DNA of 64,000 nucleotides from Prevotella sp. (lineage in GTDB: Bacteria; Bacteroidota; Bacteroidia; Bacteroidales; Bacteroidaceae), in assembly GCA_022486815.1 (NCBI GenBank), contig JAKVJW010000004.1, positions 1-64,000 of the forward strand, given 5' to 3'. Each line of letters opens with the position of its first letter. Positions within the stretch are counted from its first letter, which is position 1. Shown piece by piece: positions 60,124 through 64,000 of this stretch. Below the pieces are notes generated by a model. It had not been told where the DNA came from and did not search any database. It worked only from the letters and a program-made list of their open reading frames with translations. The position numbers were made by a program, and so were the translations under genes.

Positions 60124-62856
60124 TTAATAAAACAACCAGTCGATAGCTTTATCCGTTCCCGACAGCCCTATATCCCGGGGAACAGGTTGGTCAGCAGTAT
60201 ATCCCAGTACAAGCAGTAAACCTTTAGGCAAAAGCAATTGGTGATGACCCGCCGGGAAATCATATTGATGAACATTCACTTGCGGCATGCCATCTATACG
60301 GATAGCTGAAGAATACACTACCTCTGACTGACCATAATCATTAGCAGTAGCATCAATTTCCAAGTGAGGAGCCTGAGCATACTTCTTCTGATCATCCCTG
60401 AAGTATCCCACTAACAGATGAACAGGACGCTTACAGGTAAATTCTATATTTGTAACTTTCTTACGTTGCTGCTGTGCATTCAAGACATAAGCCTGCATTC
60501 CGGAAAGTTCAGGCGCAAAATCTGTGACGACACTGTCCAAATCACTAAACAGGCATACCCCTTTTGCTAGTCTGACTGTTTTTACATTTTCAGGAAGAGT
60601 AACCGGTTCTGGAGTCAAAGGACTAATAGGAGCTAGTTTACTCAAGCCAACTCCGGAATTTTTGTTTTTGAGTAAGGCTATATTCTTCTTTAAATTAGTT
60701 AACTCCCCTTCATATTTGGGTAACAGTTCCGCCCAGGTCTTCATCTTCCCGCCATCGCCTCCGATAGGAATACGGCGTTGCGAAGTCTGCATGGAATTGG
60801 CATAAAGATAGGTATTTTTTGTCAAATCTACCAGTTTTTGATAATGCTCCAGACTTTTCTCAAGCAATGGAACGGCCTTGTCAAGTTCTGTAATATCCTT
60901 CCCCCATTTATAATTCAACACGTGCTGGGCAGCCTTTACTTTCCAGCCAAAAGAATAAGCAAATTCCCGATAGCAATGTATATCATTCTGCAGACGCAGG
61001 AACTCCTCCTTATTTGAAGTAACCTTATCCGCGATAGCATCAATCGCGGCCACAGCATCATCGCCATGCTTTTCCGTCTGTGCTACAATATCTAATGGAA
61101 GTTCACCTTTATGTGGCTGGTGCTTCCATTCCTTCTCAACATACTCTATCAGTTTTTCACCCTCTGGCCCACAACTGGCATAGAAATCAGGATAGACGGT
61201 ATACTTATAAGGGTTAACCAACTGGCTCATGAACATTCCCAAGAGCAGAGTCTGCCTGTTTCCTTCCGTAATCCCAAAACGGCGAAGAAGTTTTGGAGCA
61301 ATCTCGCCACTCTCATCATAAGCCTTACGGATACTGTCAGCCTCACTCTCAGCCAGGAAATCGACCTTACCGGAAGGCTGTCTAAAATAAGTTCCGGCAA
61401 GTATCCAGTCCCAATAGGAACGTTCAGAACTGAAATTACGATGGCAGTTCCAGGCATAACGACCCCATATTTTATACCACATCCAGTCACGATCTATCTG
61501 CAGTTCCCGTTTCCCATCAGGTAACTTGTCTGCGGTATAAGGCCAGTCCCAGTAAGAAGCCTGAGGATAAAGGTGAAGTCCATCAGCCATGTGCACTGAA
61601 TGCATAGCCTGTACTGACTTTTCCGCAAAAATAGGTGAGGCCCATCTAAAAGGTTCCAGATTAGCCAGAATATGAACATTATCTATATGCACTCCTCCCA
61701 AACGACTCAACTTCCGATGTTCTTCTGCCCATGGACCACGAGGTTGATAAGTTGTCAAAGACTCACCGTTGTATTTCCACATCGTATAAAGATTCTTATA
61801 AAGAGGGAGAGCAGCCTTCATGTCCATCTCACAGTTTGTATCATGAGCCCTCAGAATAATCGGAGGTTCATCTGTTCGTCCTATGGCTTTCAAGCCGTCC
61901 TTTACTCCAGGTATGATGGTCTTTGTCAACCAATTTACATCATCCTCATAAGTATCCATTGCCTCACCTAGACAGACCAGCAATCCCACATTAGAATATT
62001 TCTTGATAAAAGCAGCAATGCTCTTCCGGGTATAATCACTGATCAGTGGAGTAATAGGACGATTCCGATCCTGAGTTTTCAGTCCATAATGATCCGCAAA
62101 CGGCTTGGAAAGGATAATATTATAAAACATCTGTATGACCCAGATGCCTCTCCGGGAAGCCTCCTTTGTCAAGAAAGAAAACATCTCTTCATTCTTCTTG
62201 AAAGTGGCACTGTCCACTTCAACGGCAAACGGATAATCCTTCAGACGTACCAAAGAGGCAAAGGGATGTCCATTCCACAGATAAAGGGAATTCATTTTAT
62301 TTTCAACCATCATATCCAAGAAACGAATCCAAAGTTTCTTGTCATAAAACCATGGGAAATTTTTCGGAGTATACGGATATTCATAAACCTGATGGCCAGG
62401 AAGATAAGTGGTTTTCTGCAAACCGACACAAGTACCACGCATAACCATCTCCGGAGCCTCTGATACAGTACTGCCCAAGATCACTGAGCCTGACCGCCTG
62501 ACCCTTTCTACATACTCCACACATCCATAAATAAGTCCGGATCCGTCATAACCGGAAATAAAGACCTGTCTCTTACCGGAAGGAACGATGCGAAAACTTC
62601 CTTTTTTCTTTATTCCAAGCCACTTATCCGGTTGGTCGGAGAAATCATGCAGAAATATCCGATAACCGGACTTATTCTTTTTTCCGGAACATATAAAAAC
62701 CTGATAGCCTAAATCCTTCAGTTTCTTTTGAAGGTACTCAGCAGCATACATTTCACGAGCACCAGCTTGTGGATCTGTGATGACCGTCACAGGACGGCTC
62801 TCAGCTCCAAGCATGAAGAAAAGAGACAGTAAGAGAATAAGACTTATTCGTTTCAT
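60124..62856 (-). CDS. Secreted alpha-glucuronidase-like (GH67-N-type) glycoside hydrolase
   Basis: The 910-residue protein has a signal peptide (MKRISLILLLSLFFMLGAES), an N-terminal alpha/beta domain of the kind found before GH67 and GH20 barrels (AAEYLQKKLKDLGYQVFICSG ... QVFISGYDGSGLIYGCVEYVERV), then a TIM barrel (KLWIRFLDMMVENKMNSLYLWN, GIWVIQMFYNIILS, VGLLVCLGEAMDTYED, IILRAHDTNCEMD, GVHIDNVHILANLEPFRW) and a helical and beta C-terminal part. The fold predicts an uronidase or hexosaminidase-like enzyme. True GH67 proteins (about 700 aa, xylan) have a different catalytic signature, so this may belong to an uncharacterised family. It lies in the cluster just after the fusion rhamnosidase gene (3-bp gap). 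Confidence 0.65.
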   Translation of the reverse strand: MKRISLILLLSLFFMLGAESRPVTVITDPQAGAREMYAAEYLQKKLKDLGYQVFICSGKKNKSGYRIFLHDFSDQPDKWLGIKKKGSFRIVPSGKRQVFISGYDGSGLIYGCVEYVERVRRSGSVILGSTVSEAPEMVMRGTCVGLQKTTYLPGHQVYEYPYTPKNFPWFYDKKLWIRFLDMMVENKMNSLYLWNGHPFASLVRLKDYPFAVEVDSATFKKNEEMFSFLTKEASRRGIWVIQMFYNIILSKPFADHYGLKTQDRNRPITPLISDYTRKSIAAFIKKYSNVGLLVCLGEAMDTYEDDVNWLTKTIIPGVKDGLKAIGRTDEPPIILRAHDTNCEMDMKAALPLYKNLYTMWKYNGESLTTYQPRGPWAEEHRKLSRLGGVHIDNVHILANLEPFRWASPIFAEKSVQAMHSVHMADGLHLYPQASYWDWPYTADKLPDGKRELQIDRDWMWYKIWGRYAWNCHRNFSSERSYWDWILAGTYFRQPSGKVDFLAESEADSIRKAYDESGEIAPKLLRRFGITEGNRQTLLLGMFMSQLVNPYKYTVYPDFYASCGPEGEKLIEYVEKEWKHQPHKGELPLDIVAQTEKHGDDAVAAIDAIADKVTSNKEEFLRLQNDIHCYREFAYSFGWKVKAAQHVLNYKWGKDITELDKAVPLLEKSLEHYQKLVDLTKNTYLYANSMQTSQRRIPIGGDGGKMKTWAELLPKYEGELTNLKKNIALLKNKNSGVGLSKLAPISPLTPEPVTLPENVKTVRLAKGVCLFSDLDSVVTDFAPELSGMQAYVLNAQQQRKKVTNIEFTCKRPVHLLVGYFRDDQKKYAQAPHLEIDATANDYGQSEVVYSSAIRIDGMPQVNVHQYDFPAGHHQLLLPKGLLLVLGYTADQPVPRDIGLSGTDKAIDWLFY

Positions 62857-62859
62857 AGT

Positions 62860-64000
62860 TTATTTCAGTTTTTTCAAATCAATTTCCATAAAGATAATCC
62901 GCTGGCGTCGCCACGTATAGACACAATAAAGATGTCCGTTCTTCCCCTGTATAATGGCAGGATAGGAATACTGGCTGATCGGGCTGTCTTCAAGTGTAAG
63001 GAGATGATGCCAGTGGACACCATCATCGCTTAAGGCTAAGCTTAAGGGTGTACGAGGACCCTTTTTGGTGCCCGGTATGGTCTCAAAATCATTATATATA
63101 AGAACCTGCCTTCCATCCTTTAAGGTTACAGCATCCGTACCACTCTGGTTATTGGGAAGATCCGTGAGTGTCACCGTACTCCAGTTGTCCCCCTGATCAG
63201 TGCTGAAAGAAGTGGCGAGTTTGCCACTATGAGTCCGCATCAACACTTGAAGACGTCCATCCTTCAATTTAAGGATACTCGGCTGGATACACCTGATTGG
63301 ATGCATCCGGTTATCATCTGTCATCAGAGCATCTACTGCCGGGACCGGTCCTACATATTTCCATTCTTTTGTAGCAAGATTATAGATCTCCACATGAAAG
63401 CGCCAGCCATTACTGCCCTCGGTACTTGACCCACATATCAGCCGACCATTAATCAACACAGGTTTGTTTTTTACAGGTCCGATAAAACCCTGTGGCAAAC
63501 TCTCCCGGCGGCTCCAGGTCTTCCCACCGTCACGCGACTTTACTACCCATCCTTGCCAATCAGGTACATTCTTCCCGATCTTGAAGAAAAGCCAGACCTC
63601 TCCATCAGGCATCGTAAAAAGTACCGGGTTCCAACAAGCCTTACGTGGTTTTGCTGTCCGGTTCAAAGGCAAATGCCGGTAATCTTCCGTACCATCAGCT
63701 GCCATGACAGGAGCTTCCCAATGATCAGCACCCTTAGGTTTCCGACTTACCCAGATGCAGACATCCGGATTTCGTTCCTTCGTACCACCAAAATAAGCAG
63801 CAAGAAGATCACCATTCTTTAGTTCGGTTATGGTTGAAGCATGGGCTTCAGGAAAAGGAGCAAAATCATAAAGAAACTCATCCTTTACAATTGCCGGATT
63901 GCGAGTGGGAATATTCACACTGAAATGATATTTTCCACTACCGATATGTTCAATTTTACCATCAGGAAGATATACATCCGCTATTGTATTGCAAGGAATC
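62860..64000 (-). CDS. C-terminal part of a GH78-like rhamnosidase / sialidase-like (BNR) fusion, cut by the right edge
   Basis: The frame stays open to position 64000, so the N-terminus is outside the window; a GTG at 63918 is only an internal Val. The residues before it (IPCNTIADVYLPDGKIEHIGSGKYHF, given here only as the last blade of the upstream module) match the typical C-terminal end of GH78 alpha-L-rhamnosidases. The remaining about 350 residues form a six-bladed sialidase-like propeller: EAHASTITELKNGDLLAAYFGG, Asp-boxes SRDGGKTWS, STDQGDNWS and SDDGVHWHH, and RTHSGKLATSF. Such modules cleave sialic, Kdo- or Dha-like acids in some pectin loci; here the substrate is unknown. Confidence 0.75.
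   Translation of the reverse strand, partial: IPCNTIADVYLPDGKIEHIGSGKYHFSVNIPTRNPAIVKDEFLYDFAPFPEAHASTITELKNGDLLAAYFGGTKERNPDVCIWVSRKPKGADHWEAPVMAADGTEDYRHLPLNRTAKPRKACWNPVLFTMPDGEVWLFFKIGKNVPDWQGWVVKSRDGGKTWSRRESLPQGFIGPVKNKPVLINGRLICGSSTEGSNGWRFHVEIYNLATKEWKYVGPVPAVDALMTDDNRMHPIRCIQPSILKLKDGRLQVLMRTHSGKLATSFSTDQGDNWSTVTLTDLPNNQSGTDAVTLKDGRQVLIYNDFETIPGTKKGPRTPLSLALSDDGVHWHHLLTLEDSPISQYSYPAIIQGKNGHLYCVYTWRRQRIIFMEIDLKKLK

Noticed and set aside
63001..63918. Independent sialidase gene starting with GTG at 63918
   Set aside because: The frame is open upstream to the window edge with residues typical of a preceding enzyme module, so the GTG is an internal codon.

Overview
The window looks like chromosomal DNA of a gut- or rumen-type Bacteroidales (Bacteroides/Prevotella relative). 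It is AT-rich, carries four SusC/SusD outer-membrane pairs, has secreted or lipoprotein signal peptides on almost every catabolic gene, A-rich translation starts without classic Shine-Dalgarno sites, and promoters of the Bacteroides type (TTTG at -33, TAnnTTTG at -7). No insertion sequence, CRISPR array, tRNA or rRNA body was seen. The far left edge carries a strong minus-strand promoter and leader resembling those of Bacteroidetes rRNA operons, running off the window.

Layout. (1) 0.4-4.2 kb, plus strand: an SGNH/GDSL hydrolase and a multidomain PL1-type pectate lyase, followed by a 22-bp tandem repeat. (2) 4.6-12.7 kb, minus strand: a secreted TIM-barrel protein, a fibronectin/beta-helix lipoprotein and SusC/SusD pair 1. 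(3) 13.0-18.2 kb, minus strand: SusC/SusD pair 2. (4) 18.5-26.2 kb: a sugar-catabolism island with a signal-less periplasmic-binding-fold protein, a divergent DeoR/GlpR regulator, and a minus-strand operon of split transketolase (two subunits), FGGY kinase, FucI/AraA-like isomerase and DMT-type sugar permease. (5) 26.9-39.1 kb, plus strand: SusC/SusD pair 3, a clan GH-A-like hydrolase (DUF5060/DUF4038/DUF5605 type) and SusC/SusD pair 4. The two susC genes share a conserved 5' leader. (6) 39.3-64.0 kb, minus strand: a large glycosidase cluster (GH78-sialidase-like fusion cut by the edge, alpha-glucuronidase-like protein, beta-propeller+GH2+malectin fusion, two GH2 enzymes, GH106 rhamnosidase, a SASA-type esterase, another GH2) ending in a propeller/Y_Y_Y membrane regulator that joins directly to an AraC DNA-binding domain with no histidine kinase or receiver.

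Interpretation (inference). The enzymes point to plant pectin: pectate lyase for the backbone, and rhamnosidases, GH2 enzymes and an esterase for decorated side chains. The set isomerase + ketose kinase + split transketolase, with no aldolase, fits the D-apiose -> D-apulose -> D-apulose 4-phosphate -> DHAP + xylulose 5-phosphate route. Apiose is a branched pentose of rhamnogalacturonan II and apiogalacturonan. An uncharacterised hydrolase in a SusC/SusD operon lies head-to-head with this operon, so a dedicated apiose-glycan locus is the most interesting hypothesis. The RG-II marker families GH137-GH143 and canonical GH140 were not seen in this window, so the exact glycan remains open.
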